Source: Bog-473 sp963828825 (lineage in GTDB: Bacteria; Actinomycetota; Acidimicrobiia; Acidimicrobiales; RAAP-2). Taken from it: 64,000 nt of DNA. Positions 9,123-19,299 of this stretch are shown one piece after another (within the stretch, counting starts at the first letter, position 1; each line of letters opens with the position of its first letter). The stretch lies in NCBI GenBank assembly GCA_963828825.1, contig CAWHGF010000002.1, forward strand, positions 682,001-746,000. The letters are read 5' to 3'. Made by a program: the position numbers and the translations under genes. Under the pieces are notes generated by a model. That model searched no databases and was not told the origin of the DNA. It was given only the letters and a program-made list of their open reading frames with translations.

Positions 9123-10130
9123 CGCTCGGCGGGCGCGTACGGCGAGGTGATGGCGGCCCGGACCGCGGTGACGAGGAAGTCGGCGCCGCCCGGGCCGGAC
9201 TGCGCGACGGCTTCATAGCCGCTCTGCTCCAGAAGGCTGCACCAGGTTTCGGGTCGCAGCGGCCGCCCCGGCCGCGAGGTCGGCCTCGGGCGGGGCGTCG
9301 GCGGCCTCCCAGGCCTGGCGGGTCACCGAGTGGACGACGAGCGTCCCGCCGGGCGCCAGCCGCGTCCCGATGGCCGTGAGCAGCTGGCCGCGCTCCGCGC
9401 CGCCCATCCCGTCGACGGTGGCGCTCAGCACGACGGCGCCCAGGCCGGCCGCGGCCACCGCCCGGAGGTGCTCCCCCACCGGCTCGCCCCGCAGGTCCAG
9501 GGTCCCGAGGTCCGCCGCGTCGACGGCGCGCGAGCGCGGGTCGACGCCGTAGGCGTCGCCACCGGCCGCGAGAATGCGCCGCACGAGCCAGCCGTCACCG
9601 CAGGCGGCGTGGAGGATGCGTCCGGGCGCCTTGGCCACGGCGGCCACGGCGGGCTCGACCCACCAGGCGCCGGCGTGCTGCAGGGCGGGGAACTCGACCA
9701 CGCCGGCGGCCGGGACCCGCTGGCCCTCCACCTGGCGCTCCAGGTTTTGGAGGCGGTCATCGACGATGTGCAGGGCGCGGCTGACGGCGGACGCCGACTG
9801 GCTCATCTGGTGCGTCAGCCATCCGACGTACCAGAGGAGGAGTGAGCGCATGCCCTTCTTGACGACGGCTCCCGCCGCCCGTTCCGAGTCCACCGGGACC
9901 ACGGGGTCGATGAAGGTGGCGGCGTCGACCATGCGGAGCGCGTCGCCCAGGTCACCCCCGCGGCCGGCCACTGGCGAATGGGCCAGGAAGAGCTCGTCGA
10001 GCTCCCGCTCGAGCTTGGGCGGCAGGTCGCCCGACGCACGTCGCAGCCGGACCTCCTCGGCGATCTCCGCCATGACCTGGGTCACGTAGGCCTGGGGATC
10101 TGCCGGCGGCGTCTCCTCGGTGTCACTCAT
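9119..10130 (-). pseudogene. SAM-dependent methyltransferase, frameshifted near its C-terminus
   Basis: Starts at ATG 10130 (MSDTEETPP). It contains the SAM-binding block ILHAACGDGWLVRRIL and the strand AVVLSATVDGM. The unshifted frame stops at 9213, but from a G4 run near 9266-9269 the other frame continues with RPLRPETWCSLLEQSGYE and ends at TGA 9119-9121, overlapping the downstream GTG. That tail aligns with the end of the paralogue at 2361 (RPLHEATWELLLDRAGF), so the original gene ran to 9119. An apparent continuous open frame joining this gene to wzt is a by-product of a second frameshift upstream. Likely modifies a glycan terminus; the exporter genes next door fit chain-end methylation. 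Confidence 0.75.
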
Positions 10131-10153
10131 GGTGCGAGTCTGGCGCGGATCGT

Positions 10154-11426
10154 CTACGCCAGCGCGGCAGACGAATCGACGCCGCTCTCGGTCGAGATGA
10201 GGGCGGCGTGCACGTTCATGCGCAGGATCCCGGTGGCCTTGCCGGGGTACATGACCTCGAACGTCCCGGCCGTGTCCTGCCAGTCGTAGAGGATGCCGCT
10301 CCGGCTCTGGATCCCCAGGGCGAAGGAGAAGGTGCCGTCGAGCAGGGGCATCTGCACGATGCCGAAGTGCATCACGCTGACCCCGCGGGGCGTCGATCGG
10401 CATGCCGATGATGGACGTGTCGGTGCGCATCACCAAGTTCTCGTCGCTGTCGCGGATCTCCAGCGAGAAGACCACGTCCTCGGTCGGGTAGAGCGCCTCG
10501 AACTCCACACGGATGGTGAGGTCATCGCCCGTGCTCATGTAGGGCACGTTGTTGTCACCCGAGTAGATGCGGTGCACCGAGCGGAACCGGACCGGCCGCT
10601 CGGCATCGGGCATCGTGCCCACGCCGGCGCTCGTCGGCGTCGCCGGCACCGCCACCAGGGTCGGGTCGGCGACCCCCATGCCGGCGCCCTCCGCCATCAG
10701 CCCCTCCCGGAAGATCCGCGTGGCCTCGCCCGGCTCACCCTCCCCCACCAGGTGGCCGTGGCTGAGGACGATCCCGCGGTCACAGATGCTGCGCACCGTG
10801 TCGGCCGAGTGCGTCACCACCAGGATCGTCCGACCCTCGCGCTGGAACTCCTTCACCCGGCCGATGCACTTGCGCTGGAAGCGCTCGTCACCGACGGCGA
10901 GCACCTCGTCGATCACCAGGACGTCGGGGTCCATGTTGACGGCGACCGCGAAGCCGAGCCGCACGTACATGCCCGAGGAGTAGAACTTGACGGGACCGTC
11001 GATGAACTCCTCGAGCTCGGAGAAGTCCACGATGGCGTCGAAGACGCGGTCGACCTCTCGCCTGGGCATGCCCATCAGCGAACCGTTCAGGTAGATGTTC
11101 TCCCGGCCGGTCAGGTCCTGCTGGAAGCCGGCACCCAGCTCCAGGAGGCCGGCCAGCTTGCCCCGCACGGCCACCTCCCCCTTCGTGGGCTGGAGCACGC
11201 CGCAGATGCACTTGAGCAGGGTCGATTTGCCCGAGCCGTTACGGCCCAGGATGCCGACGGTTTCACCCTCCTTGACGGTGAGCGACACCCCGTCGAGCGC
11301 CCAGAAATCCTCGGTCGACTTGCGTCGGCCACCGTGGATGAGGCGCTCCTTCACCGTCTTGTACTGGCCGTGGGCCAGGCGGAAGCGCTTGGAGACGTCC
11401 CGGACGTCGACGGCGAAGTCGCTCAT
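10154..11426 (-). pseudogene. wzt: Polysaccharide ABC exporter ATPase Wzt, frameshifted
   Basis: The ATP-binding subunit of a Wzm/Wzt (TagGH-like) exporter. The Walker A motif is GRNGSGKSTLLK near residues 60-71, the signature is YSSGMYVRLGFA, and Walker B is DVLVIDEVLAVGDE. A C-terminal domain from about residue 270 (VRFRSVHRIYSGDNN) is the type that reads the glycan end in Wzt proteins. Near 10381-10390, in a G4 run, the frame shifts; conserved sequence continues as VSVMHFGIVQMPLLDGTF to TGA at 10154. ATG at 11426 follows wzm by 3 bp. With the fused C-terminal domain, chain-end recognition coupled to the adjacent methyltransferase is plausible. Confidence 0.88.
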
Positions 11427-11429
11427 CGC

Positions 11430-12458
11430 TCAGAGCTCCTCGGCGAAGTTGCCCTCGAGGCGGCCGAAGGTGGCCAGTGCGACCAGGAACAGGATGATGG
11501 AGAGGAAGAGCACGCCGAGGTCGAGCCCGACGTACCAGAGCATGCCCTTCGTCGGCAGCACATAGAAGGGTGTCAACACGCCGTTGACCTTGGCGTAGGT
11601 GATCGGGTGCGCGTAGATGCAGCGCTGGAACGACAGCACCAGCGGCACCATGGGGTTGAGGAAGTAGATGAAGGTCAGGCCCTTCGGCCCGAGTTTCAGG
11701 CCGATGTTCTGCTGGTAGGCGTAGACGATCGGGCAGGCCCAGAACCAGGCCGTGAGGATGACCTCAATGAGGTGCTGCGTGTCGCGCAGGTAGACGTTGA
11801 TCGACGAGAGCAGCACGGCCAGCGCCGAGGCGAGGATGACGCCGGTGACGAGGGCGAGGAGCAGCACGGGCAGGTAGGCCAGGTCGGGCCCGGTGTGCAG
11901 GACGAGCATGAAGATGACCATCACGATGGCCTGGAAGAAGAAGAAGACGCAGGCCGAGCCGACGGCGGCCAGGGCCAGGATCTCGCGCGGGAACGAGACC
12001 TTCTTGACGATGCCGGCGTTGTTGACCACAACGCCGGTGCCGGTCAGCAGGCCCAGGGAGAAGAGGTTCCAGATCAGGAGCCCGGCGAACAGGAAGATCA
12101 CGAAATGCGGCATCTTGTTGCCGAGGATGATCTGGAACACGAAGAAGTAGATGGCCAGTGTCATGGCGGGAGCCGCCATCGACCACACGAGGCCGAGGAC
12201 CGAGTTCTTGTACTTGACCTTGATCTCGGTGCGGACCAGGTAGATCAGGAGCTCGCGCGACAGCCAGATCTCGCGCAGCCGCTTGCGCACGCTGATGGTG
12301 GGGGTGACCACGCGGGTCACTGAGCCGCGCCTGGCCGCGATGCGGTTCACGCCGGCCGCCTCGGCGGCCACCGGCGAGCGGTCCGCCACCCGTACTTCGG
12401 CGTCCCCCTCGAGTCTCCGGTCTGCGTCCGACGAGGAGGCCGGGACGTCGACGGCCAC
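11430..12458 (-). CDS. wzm: Polysaccharide ABC exporter permease Wzm
   Basis: A 342-residue ABC-2 type permease. After an 80-residue soluble N-terminus it has LLIYLVRTEIKVKYKNSVLGLVW, the amphipathic stretch before the first of six membrane segments that is typical of Wzm/TagG/RfbA proteins. Segments lie at about residues 95-115, 122-145, 165-190, 198-222, 230-250 and 315-335. GTG start at 12458 is 2 bp from the clpP stop. The neighbouring Wzt, methyltransferases and glycosyltransferases make export of an O-antigen-like or wall-associated polysaccharide the likely role. Confidence 0.92.
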   Translation of the reverse strand: MAVDVPASSSDADRRLEGDAEVRVADRSPVAAEAAGVNRIAARRGSVTRVVTPTISVRKRLREIWLSRELLIYLVRTEIKVKYKNSVLGLVWSMAAPAMTLAIYFFVFQIILGNKMPHFVIFLFAGLLIWNLFSLGLLTGTGVVVNNAGIVKKVSFPREILALAAVGSACVFFFFQAIVMVIFMLVLHTGPDLAYLPVLLLALVTGVILASALAVLLSSINVYLRDTQHLIEVILTAWFWACPIVYAYQQNIGLKLGPKGLTFIYFLNPMVPLVLSFQRCIYAHPITYAKVNGVLTPFYVLPTKGMLWYVGLDLGVLFLSIILFLVALATFGRLEGNFAEEL

Positions 12459-12460
12459 GT

Positions 12461-13078
12461 CTATTTGTTCCCTGCCGCCGCCGTGGCCGTCGAGCGATCG
12501 ATGACCTTGTCGATGAAGCCGTACTCGCAGGCCTCGTCCGCCGTGAACCAGCGGTCGCGGTCCGAGTCCGTCTCGATCCGCTCGAGGGGCTGCCCGGTGT
12601 GGAAGGCGATGCGCTCCGCCATCATCCGCTTGAGGTAGATGATCTGCTCCGCCTGAATGGCGATGTCGGCCGCCTGTCCCTGCATGGACCCCGACGGCTG
12701 GTGCATCAGGATGCGCGAGTGGGGCAGGGCGTAGCGCTTGCCCGGGGCGCCGGCGCAGAGCAGGAACTGCCCCATGCTGGCGGCCAACCCCACGCAGATG
12801 GTCGAGACATCCGGCCGGACGTACTGCATGGTGTCGTAGATGGCCAGGCCGTCGGTGACGGACCCGCCCGGTGAGTTGATGTAGAGGGAGATGTCCTTTT
12901 CGGGATTCTCGGCCTCCAGGAGCACGAGCTGGGCGCAGACCAGGTTGGCCGTCACCTGGTCGATTGCGCTGCCGATGAAGACGATGCGCTCTTTGAGCAG
13001 TTCCTGGAAGACCCGTCCCGCGGACTCCATTTCGGCCCCGGCGGCCAAGATTTTGGGGGCGTCTGATGCGTTGACCAT
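12461..13078 (-). CDS. clpP: ATP-dependent Clp protease proteolytic subunit
   Basis: A 205-residue ClpP. The serine-protease triad is visible as Ser101 in GLAASMGQ, His126 in ILMHQPSG and Asp175 in DRDRWF, with SLYINSPGGSVTDGLAIYD before it. ATG at 13078 gives a normal-length protein; the upstream in-frame extension overlaps the tRNA promoter region. It degrades proteins in the cytosol with a Clp ATPase that is not encoded here. The stop lies 2 bp from wzm, so it may share a transcript with the exporter, an unusual linkage because clpP normally pairs with clpX or a second clpP. Confidence 0.95.
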   Translation of the reverse strand: MVNASDAPKILAAGAEMESAGRVFQELLKERIVFIGSAIDQVTANLVCAQLVLLEAENPEKDISLYINSPGGSVTDGLAIYDTMQYVRPDVSTICVGLAASMGQFLLCAGAPGKRYALPHSRILMHQPSGSMQGQAADIAIQAEQIIYLKRMMAERIAFHTGQPLERIETDSDRDRWFTADEACEYGFIDKVIDRSTATAAAGNK

Positions 13079-13156
13079 GGCCCCGAGGCTAGTGGGCGGA
13101 GGAGGCGCTTGTAGGCACACGGCCGTACACTCCCTGTTCACCCGCTTGGCGGGGCC

Positions 13157-13243
<87 letters not shown>

Positions 13244-13296
13244 CCCTCTCGCCCGGACCCGGTCCACCCGACACGGCACCCGGTAGCTTCGTCCGC

Positions 13297-14340
13297 GTGC
13301 CCCACCTGGTCGCCGCGCCGGACAAATTCCGGGGGACGACGTCGGCCGCCGAGGTGGCGGCGTCGATGGCCGGTGCAGCACGGGCGGCCGGGTGGACGGC
13401 CGACGAGGTGCCGATGTCCGACGGCGGTGAGGGCCTGCTGCTCGCGCTGGGCGGCACCAGGCACACAACGACGGTGACCGGCCCACTGGGCGCCCGGGTC
13501 GAGGCCGAGTGGCGCATGCTGGACGGCGTGGGCCGTGACGCGCCCCGCACCGCCGTCGTCGAGATGTCACGCGCGGCGGGCCGCGCTCTCGTCCCGCGGC
13601 CGCGGCGCGACGACCCGGTGCGCGCCACCACCGCCGGCGTGGGCCAGCTCCTCCTGGCGGCCCGCGACGCGGGGGCGCGCCGGATCGTGATCGGCTGCGG
13701 CGGGTCCGCGACGACCGATGGCGGCGTCGGCGCGTACGAGGCCGTGGGCTCCCCGGCGGCACTGCGGGGGGTCGAGCTCGTCGTCGCCAGCGACGTGACG
13801 ACGCGGTTCAACGACGCCGCGACCGTGTTCGGGCCGCAGAAGGGCGCCACACCGGCGCAGGTCGTGGAGCTCGGCCGGCGCCTGGTCGAGGTGGCGGCCC
13901 GCTACCGGCGTGAGACGGGCGTCGACGTGACCGGCGTCCCCGGCGGCGGCGCGGCGGGCGGGCTGGCCGGCGGGCTGGTGGCGCTCGGCGCCCGGATCGA
14001 GCCCGGCTTCGACCTCGTGGCCGGGCTGGTCGGCCTGGCCGACCGGTTGGAGGGGGCCGACCTGGCCGTCACCGGCGAGGGGCATCTCGACCCGCCCTCC
14101 TTCCACGGCAAGGTGCCCGGAGGCGTGCTCGAACTGGCCCGCGCCCGCGGCAGGCGCGGCAGGGCCCTGCCGGTCCTGTGCATCGCCGGCGGCGCCGACG
14201 CGGCGCTGCTGGCCGCGCCACCGCCGGGCCTGGAGGTGGTCAGCCTGACCGCCCGCTTCGGCCGGGCCCGGGCGCGGGCGGAGACAGCCACACTGATCAG
14301 CCTGGTCACCGCCGAGGCGCTGGCCCGGTTTTGCCCCTGA
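13297..14340 (+). CDS. glxK: Glycerate kinase (GlxK/GarK family)
   Basis: A 347-residue glycerate 2-kinase phosphorylating D-glycerate to 2-phosphoglycerate. Family marks are the opening APDKFRGTTSAAEVA, PMSDGGEGLL, the glycine loop IGCGGSATTDGGVG, and VFGPQKGATP. The late AVTGEGHLDPPSFHGKVPGGV corresponds to the family's TGEG..D.Q...GK block, with Pro-Pro in place of the usual Asp-x-Gln pattern. GTG at 13297 opens directly into the conserved N-terminus. It stands alone between the tRNA and an SDR gene. Confidence 0.88.
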   Translation: MPHLVAAPDKFRGTTSAAEVAASMAGAARAAGWTADEVPMSDGGEGLLLALGGTRHTTTVTGPLGARVEAEWRMLDGVGRDAPRTAVVEMSRAAGRALVPRPRRDDPVRATTAGVGQLLLAARDAGARRIVIGCGGSATTDGGVGAYEAVGSPAALRGVELVVASDVTTRFNDAATVFGPQKGATPAQVVELGRRLVEVAARYRRETGVDVTGVPGGGAAGGLAGGLVALGARIEPGFDLVAGLVGLADRLEGADLAVTGEGHLDPPSFHGKVPGGVLELARARGRRGRALPVLCIAGGADAALLAAPPPGLEVVSLTARFGRARARAETATLISLVTAEALARFCP

Positions 14341-14459
14341 ACCGGCTCATCGGCCACACTGCTGGCGCGTTCGCGGCGGCCATCGGCCCCGCCCGCCGGG
14401 CCCTCCCCCTCCGGGACGGCCGGCCTGGCGCGTTGACCGACACACAGGGAGGCATCACC

Positions 14460-15371
14460 ATGGGACTGCTCGACGGCAAGGTGGCGGTCGTCACCGGCGC
14501 GGGACGAGGCATCGGCCGCGAAGAGGCCTTGGTGCTCGCGGGCGAGGGCGCACGGGTCATCGTGAACGACGTCGGTGCCGGGCTGCACGGCGAGGGGTCG
14601 CAGGACGCGCACCCGGCCGAAGAGGTCGTGGCATTGATCAAGGAGCAGGGCGGCGACGCCGCGGTCAACGGCGACGACATCAGCTCGTGGGCCGGCGGCA
14701 AGAACGTCGTGGAGCAGGCGATCGACACGTTCGGCTCGCTCGACATCCTGGTGAACAACGCCGGGATCCTCCGCGACAAGATGTCCTTCAACATGGACGA
14801 GTCGGACTGGGACGACGTGATCCGGGTCCATCTCAAAGGCCACTTCGCCCCTACGCACCACGCCGCGGTGTACTGGCGCAACCGGGCCAAGTCGGGCGAG
14901 GACGTCACCGGCCGCATCATCAACACCTCCTCGGAGGCCGGGCTCTTCGGCAACGCGGGACAGGCGAATTACGCCGCCGCCAAGGCGGGCATCGCCGCCA
15001 TGACCCTGGTGGAAGCCCGTGAGCTTGGTCGCTACGGCGTCACCTCCAACGCCATTGCGCCCCGCGCCCGCACCCGCATGACCGAGACTCTCTTCGGCGG
15101 TGACGGCATGAGCGCCGGCGAAGGCGGCTACGACGCCTGGGACCCCAGGAACATCGCAAACGTGGTGGGATTCCTCGCCGCACCCTCCTCGGCCGACATC
15201 ACCGGGCAGATCTTCGTCGTGTTCGGCGGGAACATCTATGCCATGAGCGCCTTCAAGCCGGTGGGCCAGCTCACCCGCGAGGCCGAGTGGTCGCCTGAGC
15301 AACTGGTCGCCGCCAAGGGCGACCTCTTCAAGGGTGTCAGTTCCGGGGTGCCGCCCTTCAGCTTCATTTAA
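14460..15371 (+). CDS. Short-chain dehydrogenase, HSD17B4/FabG-like
   Basis: A 303-residue NAD(P)-dependent SDR. The cofactor loop is TGAGRGIGREEA, the NNAG motif is present, and the catalytic Ser, Tyr and Lys are in NTSSEAGLFGNAGQANYAAAKAG. A long loop after beta-2 (NDVGAGLHGEGSQ) and an additional C-terminal tail from about residue 255 (PVGQLTREAEWSPEQL) are typical of the multifunctional-enzyme-type 3-hydroxyacyl-CoA dehydrogenase subgroup. ATG at 14460 has GGAGG 6 nt upstream. It resembles the island enzyme at 52661-53593. Fatty-acid or steroid side-chain oxidation is the likely setting. Confidence 0.85.
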   Translation: MGLLDGKVAVVTGAGRGIGREEALVLAGEGARVIVNDVGAGLHGEGSQDAHPAEEVVALIKEQGGDAAVNGDDISSWAGGKNVVEQAIDTFGSLDILVNNAGILRDKMSFNMDESDWDDVIRVHLKGHFAPTHHAAVYWRNRAKSGEDVTGRIINTSSEAGLFGNAGQANYAAAKAGIAAMTLVEARELGRYGVTSNAIAPRARTRMTETLFGGDGMSAGEGGYDAWDPRNIANVVGFLAAPSSADITGQIFVVFGGNIYAMSAFKPVGQLTREAEWSPEQLVAAKGDLFKGVSSGVPPFSFI

Positions 15372-15467
15372 GGCCAGCCCGGCGAGGCACCGGGGCGGTG
15401 AGGCGCCGGGGCCGCGACCACCTGAACTCCTCGGGGTTCGCGGGCGCGGCTGCTACCTTGCGCACCG

Positions 15468-17363
15468 ATGCAGACGACTCCCGATTCGGTCGTCTCCCCG
15501 CCGCTCGTGAACGACGCCGCGGAGGTACTGACGTCGGACCCGGCGACGCCAGCGCACGGACCCCACCACGCCCGCCGGCGCGCCGGCCGTGGCTGGCTCG
15601 TCACGGCGGTGGTCGCCGCCGTCTACCTGGTGCTGGCGGTGCTGGCCAACGGGAGCGCCTGGACACACGGGATCGCCCATTCCATCCAGACGTCGGGCGG
15701 CAACGACGTCCCCGAGGAGATCTGGTTCCTGGCCCAGACGCCCTGGGTCCTCCTGCACGGCCACAATCCGCTGGCCAACGACTGGCTGAACGCGCCCGGC
15801 GGGGTCAACCTGATGGACAACACGACTATGCCGCTGCTCGGGATCGTCGGGTTCCCGATCACCTTTTTCTTCGGGCCGATCGCCACCTTCAACGTCCTGA
15901 TCGACCTGGCGATCTTCGCCTCGGCGATGAGCTTCTTCTTCATGGTCCGGCGCTTCGTGAGCTGGTGGCCCGCTGCCTTCGTCGGGGGCCTGGCCTACGG
16001 GTTCTCCCCTTCACCGCCGCCACCGCCAACGGGCACCTGTTCCTGCTGTTCCAGGCCATCCCGCCATTGGTGATCCTCTTCGTCGACCGCGGCCTGCGGT
16101 CGAGCAAGACCTCTCCGTTGTGGGCCGGTGTCGCCATCGGGCTCTGCTTCGTCGCCCAGTTCTACATCTCGACCGAGGCGTTCGCCTCGCTCGCGGTCAT
16201 GACCTGCATCGCGGTGGTCCTCGGCGGCGGCTACGCACTGTGGAAGCACGTGGCGCTGGACCGGCGGCGGCTCGTGACGATGGCCGGGTGCGCGGCCATC
16301 GTGGTCGCCCTGGGCACCGGTTACGGCGGCGTGGGTGGCCGTGGCCGGCCCCGAGCACATCACCGGTCCGGCGCAGCCGGCCACCGCGATCGCGGGCGTG
16401 ACCGTCGACCCGCTCGGCCTCGTCGTCCCCACCCTCGATCAACGTTTCACCCTCGGGCACGCGTCGCTGGGGGACTCGTTCGTGGCGCTGCGGGATCCCA
16501 ACTGGCACATCGTCTTCGAGTCGCCAGTGGAGAACGGATCGTACGTCGGCGTGCCGCTGCTGATCGCCCTCGTCGCGGGAGGCATCCTGCTGCGGCGCAA
16601 GCGGTTCGCCCTGTTCTGCTCGGCCATGGGCGTGGTCGGCCTCATCATGTCGATGGGCTCCAGGCTCCACGTGGACGGGTACCGCACGGGGATACCGCTG
16701 CCCTTCATCGTGATCGAACATCTGCCGTTGCTCGACAGCAGCGTCGCCGCGCGCTGGGTGACCTATTTCTGGCTCTTCGCCGCGCTGCTGCTGGCCCTGC
16801 TGCTCGATGCCGTCTACACGCGCGTCGCGGCCAACGACCGGTTCGGGACGACGGGAGGGGTGGCGGCAAGCGGGATCCTGGCCCTCGTCGTGCTGGTGCC
16901 CCTGGTGCCGGCGTGGCCCTATGCCGCCGCGCCCGCGTCCGTTCCCGCATGGTTCACCAACGACGCGCGGTCCCTCCCGGCGGGATCGGCCGCCCTGGTC
17001 TACCCACTGGCCAGCTCCACGAACGACTCGGCCATGCTCTGGCAGGCCATGGCCGACATGGAATTCCGCATGCCGGGTGGGTTCGCCGTCATTCCGGGCC
17101 CCACGGGTGCCAACACCTTCGGCGGGCAGGCCTCCCCGTTGGAGGGGGCCCTGGCGCAGTGCGAGGGGGGCGCGGCCTCGGTGCCGTCGTTCTCGGCCGA
17201 GGACGTCCGGGCCCAGTTGCGCCAGTGGCACACCGAGACGGTGGTCGTCGTCCCGACCGCGCCCGGAGCCGCCTGCGCCGCTGAGCTCTTCACCGCCGCG
17301 CTCGGCCCGGCGCAACGGGTGGGCGGAGCCCTCGTCTGGCCCCGCCTCGACGCGGCGTCCTGA
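15468..17363 (+). pseudogene. Polytopic membrane protein, GT-C-like, with two frameshifts
   Basis: A large integral membrane protein split twice. Frame one starts at ATG 15468 and covers the first membrane segments and VPEEIWFLAQTPWVLLHG. A missing C in the CCCC run at 16006-16009 shifts to a frame with FTAATANGHLFLLFQA; a second shift near 16325-16333 leads to VAVAGPEHITGP and the C-terminal soluble part. The whole aligns in architecture with the intact gene at 36879-38882 (QEVWFMAWPAWAISHLHN; LWQAMADMEFRM against LWQAVDGMRFRL). The layout of many membrane helices plus an exoplasmic C-terminal domain suggests a lipid-linked-sugar glycosyltransferase, but no catalytic motif is certain. Confidence 0.7.
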
Positions 17364-17394
17364 CGGGGCCGCCGATCTGCGGCACCATGTCGTG

Positions 17395-18343
17395 ATGGCA
17401 CACGACCGCACGTTCCGTTTTGCCGCGCAGCTGAGCAAGGCGCCCGACGGCTCCGCCCGTTCCTGGGCCGAGCAGGCCCGCAAGGCCGAGGACCTCGGTT
17501 ACAGCACGCTGCTCATGCCCGACCACTTCGGGGACCAGCTCGCCCCCGTGCCCGCCCTGGCCGCCGTGGCGGCCGCCACCACCACGCTGCGCATGGGCTC
17601 CCTGGTCTTCGGCAACGACTACCGCCACCCCTTCGTGCTGGCCAAGGAGGCCGCCACCCTCGATGTGCTCAGCGAAGGCCGGTTCGAAATGAGCCTCGGC
17701 GCCGGCTGGATGCGCTCCGACTACGACGAGGCCGGCCTGACCTACGACCACCCGGCGGTCCGGGTGGCGCGCTTCGAAGAGGCGGTGAAGGTCGTCCAGG
17801 GCTTGCTGCGCACCGACGGACCCTTCAATTTCCACGGCGAGCACTACGAGGTGCTGGGGCACACCCTCACCCCCCGGCCCGTGCAGCGGCCCGGTCCCCC
17901 GCTCATCATCGGCGGCGGCGGCAAACGGGTGCTGTCCTTCGCCGCCCACCACGCCGACATCGTCAGCATCAATGTCAACCTGCGCGACGGCACCGGTGGC
18001 GCGGAGACCGCCGCCGACGCCACGCCCGACGCGCACCCGCACGAAGATCGCCTGGGTGAAAGAGGCGGCGGGCGACCGCTTCGACGACCTCGAACTCAAC
18101 TCCCTCATCGGCTTCGTCATGGTGACCGACGACGCCGAGGGGCTGGCCGCCCAGATGGCGCCGGCCTTCGGCATCGACACGGCCGACGCGCTGCACGTCC
18201 CGCTGGCGCTCGCCGGGACGCTCGACGAGATGGCCGAGGAGCTCGAGTGGCGCCGGGCCGAGTACGGGATCTCCTACTGGTCGATCGAGTCGGACGCCTG
18301 GGAGACCCTCGGCCCGGTGGTGGCCAAGCTGGCCGGCACGTGA
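17395..18343 (+). pseudogene. LLM-class F420-dependent oxidoreductase (TIGR03621-like), frameshifted
   Basis: A luciferase-like TIM-barrel oxidoreductase, probably using coenzyme F420. ATG at 17395 begins AHDRTFRFAAQL; conserved blocks include LLMPDHFGDQLAP, LRMGSLVFGNDYRHP, LAKEAATLDVLSEGRFE and PPLIIGGGGKRVL. Near 18030-18037 one extra base shifts the frame; the protein continues as TRTKIAWVKEAAGDRF to TGA 18341-18343. The stop overlaps the GTG of the next gene (GTGA), which supports that reading. The physiological substrate is unknown. Confidence 0.8.
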
Positions 18344-19237
18344 TCATCACCACCAGCAGCGGCTGGGAGGGCATCGGCACGCACCGCGCGCTCTGCGGCG
18401 AGCGCGTCTTCACCATTGACGCGCCGTCCATCGGTCCGGAGCGCCACGTGCCCCTCCTGGTTCTGCACGGCTTTCCCACGTCGTCGTTCGACTACGCCGC
18501 CGTGCTCGACAGCCTGCGGGCGGGGCGCCGGGTCCTGCTGCTCGACATGGTCGGGTTCGGGCTGTCGTCCAAGCCCGACCGGGCCTACTCCATGGCGTTG
18601 CAGGCCGATGTCGCCGCCGCCTTCGTGGACGCGCTCGGCGTGAAGCGCCTGGCCCTGTTGACCCACGACATGGGTGACACGGTCGGCGGTGAGCTCCTGG
18701 CCCGGCGGGCCGAGGGGGCGTGGGCGGTGGAGGTGGCGCAACGCGTCCTGACGAACGGGAGCATCTACATCGCGCAGGCACACCTGTCCAACGGCCAGCA
18801 GCTGTTGCTCGGCCTCCCCGACGCGGTGCTGCCAGCCGGGGTCCCGATCGACGCCGCGTCCATCGCGCGCAGCCTGCGGGACACGTTCAGCCCGCTGACG
18901 CCGACCGTCCCCGCCGGCTGGCCCGAGGACCCGGTCCCCGCGGCAGCGGCCCAGGTGGTCCACGACGACGGTCATCTGGTTTTGCCGAGGCTGATCCGTT
19001 ACATCGAGGAGCGGCGGGCCAATGAGCGCCGCTTCACCGGCGCGATCGAAACCGACCCCTCGCCGCTGCACGTCGTATGGGGACTCGACGACCCCATCGC
19101 CGTCCCCTCCATGGTCGACACGCTGCTGGCGGCCCGACCGGATGCCGACGGCGATCCGGCTCGACGGGGTGGGCCACTACCCGATGGTCGAGGCACCACA
19201 GCGCTTCCTCGACGCCGTGCTGCCCGGTCTCGCCTGA
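18340..19237 (+). pseudogene. Alpha/beta hydrolase, frameshifted near the C-terminus
   Basis: An alpha/beta-hydrolase of the haloalkane dehalogenase/epoxide hydrolase-like group. LLVLHGFPTSSFDYA is the oxyanion-hole region. The nucleophile elbow position reads THDMGD, so the nucleophile would be Asp as in dehalogenases. The usual pre-histidine acid region is VWGLDDPIAVPS. A single-base insertion near 19144-19150 shifts the frame and the expected catalytic histidine appears in the new frame as LDGVGHYPMVEAPQRF, ending at 19237. GTG at 18340 overlaps the upstream stop, so the hydrolase and LLM oxidoreductase form a coupled pair. Confidence 0.8.
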
Positions 19238-19299
19238 GCACCGCGATCTGCGGCAACGACACACAGAGTATTCCCCGGTCGCTCGCTTAACCTGACGGC

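Noticed and set aside
10293..12323. 676-codon plus-strand open frame opposite wzt/wzm
   Set aside because: Composition is His/Asp/Glu/Val-rich as expected for the antisense of a GC-rich membrane protein gene; the minus strand has ABC transporter motifs.
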